From Eustoma russellianum (lineage: Eukaryota; Streptophyta; Magnoliopsida; Gentianales; Gentianaceae), in contig AP025053.1 of assembly GCA_036186865.1 (NCBI GenBank), positions 4,820,035 to 4,884,034 on the forward strand: 64,000 bases of DNA, given 5' to 3'. Positions 11,412 through 22,667 of the stretch are shown here, one piece after another (within the stretch, counting starts at the first letter, position 1; every line of letters starts with the position of its first letter). The notes under the pieces are model-generated. The model was given only the letters and a program-made list of their open reading frames with translations. It made no database searches and was not told the DNA's origin. The position numbers were made by a program, and so were the translations under genes.

Positions 11412-12078
11412 GGATCAACTGTTATCATGCCCGAAGCATGATTATAGTAGCCATGCCTGATGCATGGATTGTTAACATGCCTGAAGCATGGATTGTTGTC
11501 ATGCCCGACGAATGAACAATTATCATACCCGAAACATTAATTGTTATCATGCCCGAAGCATGAATCATTGACATATCATACATTATTGATATACCCAAAA
11601 CATGAACTGTTAGCATGACCCAAGCATGGATCATTGTTATGCCTGAAGCATAAATAATTGTCATGATCAAAGCATGAATAGATGACATGCGCGCAGTATG
11701 AATTGTTGCCGGGAAACATGAATAATTGATATACCCACAGTAGTGATAGTCGAAATACCATAAGCATATGTAATTCACAAGCCAGAAGCATGTGCAATTC
11801 ACACGTCAGAAGCACAAATAGTTCACATGCCTGAAGCATGAGTAATCAACATGCCAGACGCATGAGTAGTCGACATGCCAGATGCATGAGTAGTCGACAT
11901 GCCAGACGCATGAGAAGTCGATATACCGGAAGCATAAATAGTCGACATGCCTGAAGCATAAATAATAGACATGCCAGAAGCATGAATAGTCAACATGCTT
12001 GAAACATGAATAGCGGATATGTCTAAAGCACAAATAATTGTCATGCTTGAAGCATGAGTAGTGGACATGCTCGAAGCA
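11412..12078 (+). repeat. 24-bp tandem repeat (minisatellite) inside the Copia element
   Basis: Roughly 25-28 units built on the words CATGCCTGAAGCATGAATAG or CATGCCAGACGCATGAGTAG, period 24 bp, degenerate at the 5' end and more uniform at 11830-12060. Because 24 is a multiple of 3, long periodic open frames appear on the minus strand (repeats such as MSTTHASG and HVDYSC). They run antisense to the element and are most likely by-products of the repeat. Confidence 0.85.
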
Positions 12079-12306
12079 ATAGACCTAATTTGCTTGTTAT
12101 AAGTTATTTCTCAATGACCGGTTATCAAGTTTGTTAATTGTTATGTCCTTGCATATATTTAATTTTGTCATATATATAGTTTCTTTTATTAAATTTTGTT
12201 AGCACGATTTTATTATGATCTATCTATTGTGCCTGAAGCATATAACATTACCTCAAACCTGTCGTTTTGAGTTAATATCTGGTTTTATCAGATATTTTAT
12301 CTGTAT

Positions 12307-15300
12307 ATGCAAAATAAATACATACATTTCCCACTTTTCACGTATCCAACATGCTCATGCAGTAGCAATATCAGGAAAGGACGTTTGAAAAGTAGTCTCA
12401 TATATGAACTTTCGCTGAAAAATCACTATTCTCACCAGACCGGATTACCACTATTCCCTGAAGCGAATGGAAGTAATTATACTAATCTACGTGGTTGTGG
12501 TCGTGGTAATGAACGTTATAGAAATTTTCCATCATACCACCTGAAGTGGTAAAACAAGGAAAAACCTCAAGCAAATGCCAAGGCTATGAAAAATAGTGCA
12601 GCAACTAAACGGACTTGTTATTAATGTTGAGCCCAAGGCCAATGGTCTGTACTTGCCACCAAGAAATTTTCTTGATTTTTATCCAAACATCCTAGCAGGA
12701 TGCAGGTAAGAGACAACTAGTGCATTTTGCCTAGGTTGGTAACATTACATTGATTAATATATGAATAGTGTTTCCTGAAGAAACACCATTGACTATTTCT
12801 GAGTTGATATTTCAAAATTAAATTTGATGTTGACCTATTATCCAAGATGAATGATATAGGCATATGTCCAGTTGACAGTGGAATGACACACACAACATTG
12901 ACTGAGGGCTCCAACAGAGTTCTAATTGGCAAAAGCAAATGTTTGTACCAATTTGAGTATTACGACATTGATTGAAGGCTCCAGAAGAGCCACTAATATA
13001 TTGACGGGTGATACACATATATTGGTTAATGTGGCATCATTTCCCACCAAGTCGAAAAACAGAAACTATTGAGTTTCTAAGATATACATCTTAATGGCAT
13101 TGATATTGAACCATGAATGAGGGGAATATGAAATTTTTATAGACAATGATTCAAGCCAGAAGCTTGTTCAAGAAAAACTCCCAATTTTCTCATTTGGATT
13201 GTATTATGCGACTATACATCCAGACGAATGTAATTTTGTGATGACCAGAAGTTGGTTAATCCAAAGTTACTTATGACATAATCGACTTGGTCACCCAAAA
13301 AGAATAATGATGCGTACAATTGTACAACACTCACATGAGTAATCTTTAAAGAACCAAAAGTTTCTAGAAACTCTTTCATGGACAAAAAGATTATCTTATC
13401 TCGTGATTGTGTGTGTCGCTCATATGAGTTTTCTCCCGCGGAGAATAATAGCTTTTGCCAAGCTTCTTGCTCATTTTATATACTTTGGAGCATGCATTCT
13501 CTAAATACTTTTACTAATTATTGTATGTCTTAAAATTGATGTTTAGCATTCAGTTGAAAGTGTGCACACTTAAGATGGCCCAGCAGTGTCATTTATTAAA
13601 CGTTAACAACTGATTGCTAGACGTTTGATTTTAAGGTCTAATTTACCCACTTGAGCTTGGGGACATGCAATTATACATGCATCAGCATTGATTTGATGAG
13701 TTAGTTTTCCCGCCGTTAGGGGGAGAGAAAGTGCCGATTCCTGAAGAACGGCGTGAAATTATATGGAACGTTCCTTCACTATCTCACCTTAACACCGAAC
13801 AAATCAATGAGAGCAAGAAGTAAAATGATAACAAAATCCCACGTTTCTGCGATGAATACGTCGATTCGACTTGATGTCCCTGAAGGACATGATAATGATA
13901 TACCAAAACAAGTTTAAAACGTGGACGCCAAGTTGGTGTAAAAGATAAAAACCTTCAAATAAGAAGGCTACAAGTAATACTCCAGAAGAGAATACTCCAG
14001 AAGAGAAAAGGTATTCACAACGAGAATACTCCAGAAGAGATTAGATGTTCACAACTTGAAAGCGCTATAGAAATTGAGACTGATCAGTCTAAAAATTGAT
14101 AAACAAGTTGCTCCAGAAGAAGCATGTGAACAAAATCTTAAAGAGATTTTTTCAAAAGAGAAAATTGGGATAGACAAATGATCATTATTGATCATGTTTT
14201 GATTAAGGGATTGCATGTGAAATTATGAATCAGGATCCTGAACCAATGTTAACTGAAAAGTGTCGACACAGAAATCATTGGTGAAAATAGAAAGATGCAA
14301 TCTAAGCAGAACTACGATGATTAGAAAATCGCAAAGCATTTGGACCCGTAGTCCAAACCCTTGAAGGGAAAGTCGCATTCGCAAATTATTTGACCTGCAG
14401 TCCAAACCCCTGAAGGGATCAAACATATTAGATACAAATGGGTTTTTGTACGAAAATGCAACGAGAAAAATAAGGTTGTGTGATACAAAGCACGTCTTGT
14501 TGCGCAAAGTTTTTCCAAAGATCTGGGCTTGATTATGATGAACCATATTCTCCGATTTTTTGATGTCATAACATTATGATATCTAATCAGCCTAGCAGTA
14601 ACTAAAACCTTGATATGTGATTAATGGATGAGGTTACCGCATACTTATGTGGATCATGATATTTATATGAAAATCCCAGAAGGATTTAAATTGCCTGAAG
14701 CATATAATCTAAGGACGCTTACTCACTCACAATAGAAAGATCCTTGTATGGAAACAATCTAGCAGAATGTGGTATAATCGCCTTAGTGAGTATTTGGTTA
14801 AAGAAGGATATACAAAATAATCTAGTTTGTCCTTGTGTATTTATCAAGAGATCTGATAGTTGATTCTCTATAATTGCGGTATATGTTGACGATTTAAATC
14901 TTGTTGGAACTCCTGAAGAACTCACTAAAACCGCTAATTGTCTTATGAAAGAATTTGAGATAAAAAACTTTGAAAAGATCCAAATTTTCTCTCGGCCTGC
15001 AGATCAAGCCTTGAGTAGTCGTAACGTGGTACGATCAGCAGATATAAAGAAAGACTCATTTCGACCACAAGAAAATAACGAAGAATTATTTGGTCCTGAA
15101 GTACCATATCTTAGTGTTGTTGGTGTTCTAAGGTATCTTGCGAATTTCAATACCGAATACAACATCTTCAGTGAATTTATTGGCAAAGTATAGCTCAACA
15201 CCAACACGAAGACATTGGAATGATGTCAAACGCATTTTTATCTTCTTGGAACACCATCAGAGTGTTTATACTACTCAAGGAAGGTAGAACCACAATTAGT

Positions 15301-15722
15301 GGGTTGTGCTGATGCTCGCTATCTATCTGACTCGCATAAGGAAAGACCACATAATGGATATATTTTGGTGTGGCCATATTATGGAGATGAGTGAAACAGA
15401 CAGTAACAACCATCTCTTCATCATTATAAGATTTTGGCGTTGCATGAAGCAAGCTATGAACACATTTGGTTAAGGTCGATGATTCATCATATCGAAGATG
15501 CCGACAACATTGTTCGAGAATAATGGTAGATGTGTTGTTCAAGTTGAAAATGGCTACATCAAAGAAGAATGAAGCATACATCACCAAAATTTGTCTACAC
15601 GTATGATCTTGAGAAGAATGACGACATTGATATACAACAATTACAATCAAGTCCGAAGGTTGCCGACTCGTTCACTAAAGCACTACCAACGACTATTTTT
15701 AGAGATTGTCTACAATATTAGA
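12307..15722 (+). pseudogene. Copia gag-pol remnant
   Basis: Gag end near 12450-12720: text PEANGSNYTNLRGCGRG, and a zinc-knuckle region now broken by stops. An integrase-linker and reverse-transcriptase text is at 13870-15200, with KARLVAQSFSKDLGL, DIYMKIPEGF, MWYNRLSEYLVKEGY, the catalytic YVDDLN (about 14880) and VPYLSVVGVLRYLANF. RNase H is at 15290-15720, with ADARYLSDSHKERPHNGY, and the C-terminal text DSFTKALPT. Frames change often and stops are common, so no product is expected. Confidence 0.8.
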
Positions 15723-15748
15723 ATGCGTTGACTCAAAGATCTCTTGCC

Positions 15749-15982
15749 AGCATCAGGGGGAGTGTGATTACCACATACACACTGTACTCTTTTTCCTTCG
15801 TCCAAGTTTTTTTATCACACAGGGTTTTTCTTGGTAATGTTTTAATGAGGCAGTGTATCACACTTGCCAATTATTATGAATATGTACTCTTTTTCCTTCG
15901 ACCAAGTTTTTATCCCACTGGGTTTTTCTTGGCAAGGTTTTAACGAGGCATATTCTATAAATGTTGGACATCCAAGGGGGAG
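15749..15982 (+). repeat. Duplicated 3' leader and polypurine tract of the Copia element
   Basis: Two imperfect copies of a block running from TACTCTTTTTCCTTCG through CCAAG, CTTGG and AACGAGGCA occur at about 15784-15848 and 15885-15950. A polypurine-like CAGGGGGAGTGTGATT occurs at 15754 and the working tract CCAAGGGGGAG lies at 15972-15982, immediately before the 3' LTR. Confidence 0.7.
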
Positions 15983-16189
15983 TGTTATGGAATAATGTGT
16001 TATGTTGTAATAGGCTTTTCGAAATATGTGTGGATGTCCAAAGGTCATAAACGTATACGATGTATCCCTATCCTATATGTCCTATAAATATGACACTTTG
16101 TTAAGAATATTGGATATAAGACTATGACGAGAAATAAAGACATTGTTCTCCTCTCATTTTCGTTTCGGATATTACTTAAGTTTATAACA
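15983..16189 (+). repeat. 3' LTR of the 9.9-16.2 kb Copia element
   Basis: 207 bp, same ends as the 5' copy; three substitutions and a 5-bp deletion relative to it. Followed by the target duplication TTTAA. Confidence 0.92.
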
Positions 16190-16194
16190 TTTAA

Positions 16195-16530
16195 AGATAT
16201 TTAAGAATTATTTTTTTATGTTCTCTTTCATTTTCTTTGATATTCAACTTAGTTTTGTTGGCTTTTCCAATATTTATCATGACTAAACTTTTTACCAAGT
16301 TGACGGTTTGAAACTTGTTAACTTTTTTAGAAGGTTTTTTTTTTTAAACTTGTGATGTCTAAGGGGAGAGGGTCTTTAATCCCTTTCACCTAAGTTTTAT
16401 TATGAGCTTGTAGCCGTTTGAAACACATCGTTTGATTTGTATTTTGATTATAACAAACATCTTTTTATAGTTCAGTGTCACCCACCAATTACGTTAAAAA
16501 AAGAGAAACATGAAAACTTTTCCATAAACC
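16195..16530. other. Intergenic, nothing seen
   Basis: AT-rich single-copy-looking sequence with a T9 run; no gene or repeat supported. Confidence 0.4.
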
Positions 16531-16532
16531 AA

Positions 16533-16775
16533 CAACAACATTATCCTATTTCCTTAGAGTCTCCTGCCTAGGACGGAGTATGAGGGGTCGGATATATGCA
16601 ACCATATTCATGTGTTATAAACACGCCGAGGTTGTTTTCCGATGACACATAATGAAAATTGCATGTCGATCAACTGTTACTTCACAATATAAGGAGCGCA
16701 TCCAATTTAGTGAGTCATTTTGCTTTATTCCATCATATTCCAAAGTCAAGCTGTGTCTTTGACTCCATTGGACAT
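16533..16775 (-). mobile_element. SINE (TTG-tailed family)
   Basis: Read on the minus strand it carries the family blocks TTGACTTTGGAATATGATGG (here diverged), GAGTCATTTTG, GATCGACA, a CATCGGAAAACAACCT-type block, a TCCGACCCC-type block, and CATAGGCAGGAGCCT-type hairpin sequence before GTTGTTGTT at the 16533 end. It is one of about six copies in the window, all similar in extent. No target duplication was resolved. Confidence 0.65.
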
Positions 16776-17004
16776 GAAAATAAAACTTTTCCATAAACCA
16801 AAAAGACCTAATTCCTTCCTCTCTCATAGTTCTTCCAGCAGCCTAAATTTTCCAGATATAGATGTAATGATACAACTCAACATTGACTTAAAACGTGGAC
16901 AATATTTTGATGTCTTGTGGGATGAGGAACGATTTCTTTTTCCCGGGGGACAATGTTTTGTTAGATCATATGTTCTTTCAATAACCTAAGTCGTTCTTTT
17001 ATGA

Positions 17005-17225
17005 TAGTCATGTACCTATAGAGATAAGAGTCTCATTGAAGGCAAACTTTCTATCTTTTATGATAGAAGTATTGTTTGTTTGACTTTCATCCTCTCCAGA
17101 CCTTAGAAATAGCTTTTGTTGTCGTTAGTATATAAGTGTGATTATTGTTGTTCTTCTTCTATAATAGATCTAGCGAAAATAAATTAAAAATATGTGAGTT
17201 ATATTAAAAAAAAAAGGAAGCTTTT
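17005..17225 (+). mobile_element. RTE-type LINE 3' end plus shared flank
   Basis: Carries the LINE tail block (gagataagagtctcattgaagg, AATAGCTTTTGTTGTCGTTAG, TTGTTGTT). It is followed by about 70 bases, TTCTTCTATAATAGATCTAG onward, that recur after the next LINE tail at 17720. The two form a diverged tandem duplication. Confidence 0.65.
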
Positions 17226-17722
17226 GATGTCGTTAGGATATAAGTATAATGATTCAGGATAGGTGTTCATGGAGATAGATGATTAAGGTTAAGGATGGGT
17301 AGACATGATATACGGCACCTTAGAGGATTAGATAGTATTTACACTTTAGTTTGAATTTGCATATTTTGGTTTCGATCTTTTTCTTTCAATTATATGTGCA
17401 TGTTCACTATTATGATTATTTTAATATCGGAAGACTTTTGTATATGTTTAATAAAATATCTTCACTAGTACATATTCCTATTATTATGATATCTTTGTAG
17501 GTACATATAGAGCCGGAGGTCTCACCGGAAGCAAACTCTCTATTCTTTGGGATGGTGGTATTGTTTGTCTGCCTCTCACCCTCATCAGACCTTAGCGATA
17601 GCTTGTGCTGTAGTTGGGATATAGTGGGTATGATTGTTGTTGTTGTTGGTCTTCTTCTTCTATAATAGATCTAGTGAAAATAAATTAAAAATATGTGAGT
17701 TATATTAAAAAGAAAAGGAACA
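17226..17722 (+). mobile_element. RTE-type LINE 3' end, second duplicated copy
   Basis: Begins with LINE 3'-UTR text also seen at 36770-36850 (GATTAAGGTTAAGGATGG..., GGCACCTTAGAGGATTAGAT). It continues through the 3' block (TATTTTAATATCGG, GTAGGTACATATAGAGCCGG) to a CGATAGCTTGTGCTGTAG hairpin and a TTGTTGTTGTTGG tail. Then comes the same 70-base flank as at 17150-17225. Confidence 0.7.
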
Positions 17723-17798
17723 TGTTGCAATCATTGTTAATTATATTTCTATGATTAGATCATTTACCATCGTAACTACATGACTACATCCGTCGGTT

Positions 17799-17970
17799 GG
17801 GATCTGCTAACCCTCATTTTCCTCACTCTCTTAGTGACCGCGCGACACATGTCAGCAAGGGGTGGTGGTGAGGCTAGATGAAGGTCACCCGCATGAGCCT
17901 CACCACCCCCTTGCTGCCACGTGTCGCGCGGTTACGCGTCCCCGCACTCCATTTGCGTGAGAGGATCCTA
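17799..17970. mobile_element. Foldback MITE, GGATCC-end family
   Basis: Long inverted repeat: GACCGCGCGACACATGTCAG and the TTGGTGGTGAGGCT-like arm pair with AGCCTCACCACCCCCTTGCT and GCCACGTGTCGCGCGGTTAC. Ends are GGATCTGC... and ...GTGAGAGGATCC. Same family as 33929-34145 and 56524-56680. It contains a CCACGTGTC G-box/ABRE-like word. Confidence 0.7.
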
Positions 17971-18367
17971 TCCCCATCAATTCCGCAATCATTATTTTCT
18001 ACCGTCATTACGTTTTTTAAGAAAAATACTAACTAACCCTTAAATTATAGATTTCTCTACATCATTATTTGTTAACTGATACAAAAGCAAATAGAAAATT
18101 TAAAATATTTATAGCACAAGTGTGACTAGTTGATGTCTAAATTATATGCATCCGTAATAATGATCAATCGTCAATTTTAACTTTATGTTAAAAGAAATTC
18201 GCCCTTTCTCAAATGTTTTAATTGGTGCACGTAAAGAGTAGACCAATTCATTAATTTTTTTGTTCAATTCTTTTAGAGTCAAATTCTATATTAGTATATA
18301 AATCTTTATGTGACATTATATGATTATGAATTATGACTATATTACAGTTGTTTTTTATTCATCCTCC

Positions 18368-18542
18368 CAGCAATATAACAATAACAACATAACTCTATTG
18401 TCTTGGAAGCTCCCGTCTATGGCGGGGTATGGGGGGTCGGATGTACGCAACTTTACCCATGTGTTAGAAACACAAGAGGGAGGTTGTTTCCAGATGACCT
18501 ATAATGATGCGTCAAGATGTGTCGATCAACTGATACCGAAAA
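18368..18542 (-). mobile_element. SINE (TTG-tailed family), truncated
   Basis: Contains the block TATGGCGGGGTATGGGGGG, the GGATGTACGCAAC block and GAGGTTGTTTCC-type text, with CAATAACAACAT at the low-coordinate end. The element therefore reads on the minus strand. Truncated at its 5' side relative to the copy at 60985. Confidence 0.65.
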
Positions 18543-18624
18543 CAAAATACTAATAATCATCATTTCCTCAACACCTAATCCTCGCCGTTCATTAACCAAA
18601 CTCTTAATCTAACGTCTACCAAAA

Positions 18625-18935
18625 GCTATAGCTCAGTTGATACTCTAGTTGTGAGTTGTTTTACAAGGTGCTGAGTTCGATTTTAGGGACACGCACAGTA
18701 TAGGTAGGTTTTGTTTCACTGCTGTTGGACCAAATGTTCTATTTGTGGTGGACTTCTTGTGTATGGGGAGTGAGCTCCTTGTGTATGAACTTCTCATTTA
18801 AGTATTACACAATGTTCATTAAAGTTGAAACGGTAGAGACACTAAGGAATGTCACGGTATGGCTTTAGCTCCAAGTTGAAGCTTCTGATTCTTCCCCTTT
18901 TCTTCCTGGAAAAAATAATAATATTATTATTACTA
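18625..18935 (+). mobile_element. tRNA-derived SINE-like element
   Basis: The head has an A-box-like TAGCTCAGTTGATAC (about 18631) and, about 37 bases on, a B-box-like GAGTTCGATTTT, the pol III promoter layout of tRNA-derived SINEs. A simple AAAAAATAATAAT tail lies at about 18908-18930. Target duplications were not resolved, so the edges are approximate. Confidence 0.55.
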
Positions 18936-18985
18936 TAAAATAAATACAAAAGAAAACTTGAAGAAGATTTAGCTTCACCCACCAG

Positions 18986-18993
18986 TATATATA
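18986..18993 (+). promoter_or_regulatory. Putative TATA box of the TM9 gene
   Basis: TATATATA lies 115 bases before the predicted start codon at 19108, a normal distance for a plant promoter with a short leader. An alternative is that it is just part of the adjacent (TA)/(CA) microsatellite. Confidence 0.4.
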
Positions 18994-19107
18994 CACACAC
19001 ACGTTTATCATCAAACCGTGTTTCTTTGGATCTAGATCTTGTTAGGGTTTCGGTGATCGTTAATTTAGAGTGAAGTGGGGAGGAAATCCTTTCTTTCCGA
19101 GGAAGAG

Positions 19108-22100
19108 ATGGAGGTCGGAAGGCCTCTCGTGATCCGCCGGTCGATCTCCGTTCCGCTCATTCTCCTTGTTCTCTTTGCTGCCGGCGCTCACTCTTTCTAT
19201 CTTCCCGGCGTTGCTCCCCAAGATTTCCTTAACGTAATTTACTTCCTCATCTCTTGAATTACCCGCTCTTTGGTATTTAAGAAATTCTGATTCTGATTTG
19301 TCGCTCTTTTGGTGTTAATGTTTCTTCGCTTTCGATTTTTTGTATGATGCCTAGGTGTTACTTCATGGATCTTCTGTGGTTTGCTTGATTTTGAGGAAAT
19401 GAATAAAGAGCGTTTTGATGCATGTAATGGCATTTTTGTTTCAGATCAGATCTGCATTTGCTTTGATTGTTTTTTTGGCTTCATGGTTGCAGGCACTGCA
19501 GAGTTCGTTATTTGGTTGAGAATAGATTTGTGAACTAAAGCTAAATGCTAACGATTTTTGTATCAGAAAAATAATGACTTTGCGTGTCACTAATGCTTCC
19601 CTTATGAAATGGATAGAAATGTAATACTGCGAAGTGTGAAGTTATTTTGTTGCTGAATTCTCAACTGTCTACAGTTCTGAATTTTAGTGTACGTTCTTCA
19701 TTTCATGCTTCAGGTGCACTGGGGGGCAAATGCTGGGCTTTTAACACTTATTTCGTTACTAGTTCAAAAGGGTAGCTTCAATCTTTTGTTTCCTGTTGAC
19801 TTTTCTCAATGCTGATATTGTAATTCTTTTCATGGTCTTACAAATTTGATTTTGGTTAAATACTCTCAGCCATACCTTTGGGGGGATTTTGAGGGTGAGA
19901 ATCCGAGAATGTAGCTGTGACTTGAACACAGTGGCCTGTCTGTGTGTCTCTGTGTGTGTGTCTTTGTTGGAAAATTTCTTGAATGTGCTATTTGATGGCA
20001 AGCTTGGATTCAAATTTATGATTGTGTTGTTGATTTCAACGCTCATCTTTAGCTTCAAAGAGTTTCCATTTTCTGGAGGTTCTATCTGATTGAAACAAAT
20101 TTATGCCTATTAGTTTGTCCGTAACAAGAACCAAAGGAGCACCTTTTGCTCCCCGTTGTTAGCGGAAGGGAGGGAGAACAAAAATGAAATAACTAATTCT
20201 ATTCTTCTAGTAGACTTTTTTTTTTTTTTAACTTCTTTTCTTTATTGAATCCAGAAAGTTATGAACTGCATTTGTGGAATATTATGATGAAGGGTCCATC
20301 TTCATTCCTTGTTCTGTCATTGTTAAAAATATTTGTTTTTGGTGTAGGGAGATGAGCTGAGGGTCAAGGTGAATAAGCTGACTTCTACAAAGACTCAACT
20401 TCCATACAGCTACTACTCGCTTCCTTACTGTAAGCCCAACAAAATAGTGGACACTACAGAGAATCTTGGTGAAGTACTTCGTGGGGACCGTATTGAAAAC
20501 TCTCCTTTTGAGGTCTACTATTTATCAATAAAAATCTTTATTATCTAGCATCCCCTACTGTTGAGTACTTAAGTATGTTTCTTCTCCTTTAAAGAAATTC
20601 GTTACATAAGTTTATTTTTTTGCAGTTCAAAATGAGGCAACCACAGATGTGCACTAAAGTATGTCGTGTTGTATTGAATGCTAAAACTGCCAAAGAATTT
20701 AAGGAGAAGATTGAGGATGAGTATCGAGTGAACATGTAACACCTCTTCTCTACTTGTTCCTTTCGCTCTCTTCCCCAACCACTGTCCAGATAACTGTCAT
20801 TCCAGAATTACTGTTCATCTTTGTTTTGGTCTGATATGTGGTACAGGATATTGGACAATCTACCTGTTGTTAGGCCCATAAAGAGGCACGCTCAGGAGTC
20901 TGTGGTGTATCAACATGGGTTCCATGTTGGTATTAAGGGACTGAATGCTGGAGTAAGTGCAGAAATTCCTTATTGCTTAAGTTTTTAACTTGCGAAGTTA
21001 TACATGTTGGGATAGTGTTCTTATGTTTGGCATCTGATGTAACATTGATAGAGCAAGGAGGAGAAGCTTTATATCCACAACCATTTGGCATTCACAGTTA
21101 AATATCACAAGGATACTGAAGGTGAAGCTTCACGTATTGTAGGATTTGAAGTCATTCCATATAGGTAATCTGATGTCATTTGTTTGCACGTCAATTCTTG
21201 CTGCTTCCGTTGTCTGTACTACTAGATTTACTTGTTTTAATGCAGTGTGAAACATAAATATGAAGGTGATTACAGTGATAATGTACAATTAACCACTTGT
21301 AATCCCCATGCAAAGCGCCTTGTTGCCATTGATGATCCTCCACAAGTGGTTGAAGATAAAGAAGAAATTATTTTTACCTACGATGTTGATTTCGTGGTAT
21401 GGCTTCATATCATACCCAAGAATATTTTCTACTTTTGGCTGTGTTCTATTTTTTTTCTTCTTATTTTTATGTTATCCCTTGTTATTTTATTTTATTAATC
21501 CATTTTCAGGAGAGCGATGTTAAGTGGGCGTCTAGATGGGATACTTATCTTTTGATGGCAGATGATCAAATCCATTGGTTCTCGATAGTTAATTCTTTGA
21601 TGATTGTACTTTTTCTTTCTGGCATGGTGGCCATGATTATGCTAAGGACACTCTATCGTGACATATCAAAATACAACCAGTTAGAGACTCAAGAAGAAGC
21701 CCAGGAAGAAACTGGATGGAAATTGGTTCATGGGGATGTTTTTAGACCTCCCACAAACTCAGACCTACTCTGCATCTATGTTGGGACCGGCGTGCAATTC
21801 TTTGGGATGACATTAGTGACTATGATTTTTGCAATGCTTGGTTTCCTCTCTCCCTCAAACCGAGGCGGCCTTATGACAGCTATGCTTCTACTTTGGGTTT
21901 TCATGGGTCTGTTTGCTGGATACGCATCTGCCCGCCTGTACAAGATGTTCAAAGGATCAAACTGGAAGAACATTGCTATTCGTACCGCATTTGTATTCCC
22001 TGGTATTGTCTTTGCCATTTTCTTTGTGCTGAACGCTTTGATCTGGGGAGAGAAATCTTCTGGAGCAGTGCCTTTTGGCACGATGTTTGCATTGGTAGCT

Positions 22101-22667
22101 TTGTGGTTTGGCATATCCCTACCACTGGTATTTGTGGGAACTTACGTAGGAATTAAGAAGCCAGCAATAGAGGACCCAGTGAAGACCAACAAAATCCCTA
22201 GGCAAATACCCGAGCAGGCTTGGTACATGAACCCAGTGTTCTCAATCTTGATTGGGGGCATCCTTCCGTTTGGAGCTGTGTTTATCGAGCTATTTTTCAT
22301 CCTGACTTCTATCTGGCTGCATCAGTTCTACTACCTCTTCGGCTTCCTCTTCCTCGTGTTCATGATCCTGCTAGTCACTTGTGCTGAGATCACCGTGGTG
22401 CTCTGCTACTTCCAGCTGTGCAGCGAGGACTACCAGTGGTGGTGGAGGTCGTATTTAACATCGGGATCATCGGCTCTGTATCTCTTCCTTTACGCGGCTT
22501 TTTACTTCTTCACGAAGCTGGAGATCACAAAACCAGTATCTGGCATTCTGTACTTCGGTTACATGCTTATCGCGTCGTATTCTTTCTTTGTGCTGACTGG
22601 CACCATCGGTTTCTATGCGTGCTTCTGGTTCACAAGGCTCATCTACTCATCGGTGAAGATCGACTAA
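19108..22667 (+). CDS. Transmembrane 9 superfamily (nonaspanin) protein, complete
   Basis: Seven exons: 19108-19233, 20348-20512, 20626-20735, 20847-20952, 21052-21164, 21246-21396 and 21510-22667; all introns are GT-AG and phases fit, giving 642 residues, the usual family length. Residues 1-28 form a signal peptide (LILLVLFAAGAHS) before FYLPGVAPQDF, the mature N-terminus of the family. A luminal domain follows (YSYYSLPYCKP, LGEVLRGDRIENSPFEF, HNHLAFTVKYH), then about nine membrane segments from residue 275 on. The C-terminus SSVKID carries the KXD motif known in this family for COPI binding and Golgi retention. TM9 proteins act in endosome/Golgi trafficking and in sorting membrane proteins with glycine-rich segments. 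The ATG at 19108 was chosen because it starts the signal peptide; a GTG upstream is not a eukaryotic start. It appears intact. The closest Arabidopsis relatives are the TMN6-9 group, from memory. Confidence 0.95.

Larger units (their letters stand above)
9948..16189 (+). mobile_element. Copia LTR retrotransposon, full length, coding part decayed
   Basis: A 6.24-kb element with 5' LTR 9948-10159, 3' LTR 15983-16189 and a polypurine tract directly before the 3' LTR. A perfect 5-bp target duplication TTTAA flanks it (9943-9947 and 16190-16194). The LTRs differ by three substitutions and one 5-bp indel, so the insertion is fairly recent. The gag-pol text nevertheless carries many stops and frameshifts. 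It is therefore a non-autonomous copy that probably moved with proteins from a relative. The order integrase, reverse transcriptase, RNase H places it in Copia. Confidence 0.92.

Noticed and set aside
11425..12068. Long periodic open frames on the minus strand (MSTTHASG and HVDYSC repeats) as a possible repeat protein
   Set aside because: They are antisense to the Copia element, exist only because the 24-bp repeat length is a multiple of three, and appear in more than one frame.
18625..18700. A functional tRNA gene (TAGCTCAGTTGATAC ... GAGTTCGATTTT)
   Set aside because: The acceptor stem and anticodon stem do not pair; it is a SINE-type promoter head.
21399..21509. Upstream extension of the last TM9 exon into a longer open frame
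   Set aside because: The stretch has a GT donor and CAG acceptor, and family alignment joins TYDVDFV directly to ESDVKWASRW; it is an intron that happens to stay open.
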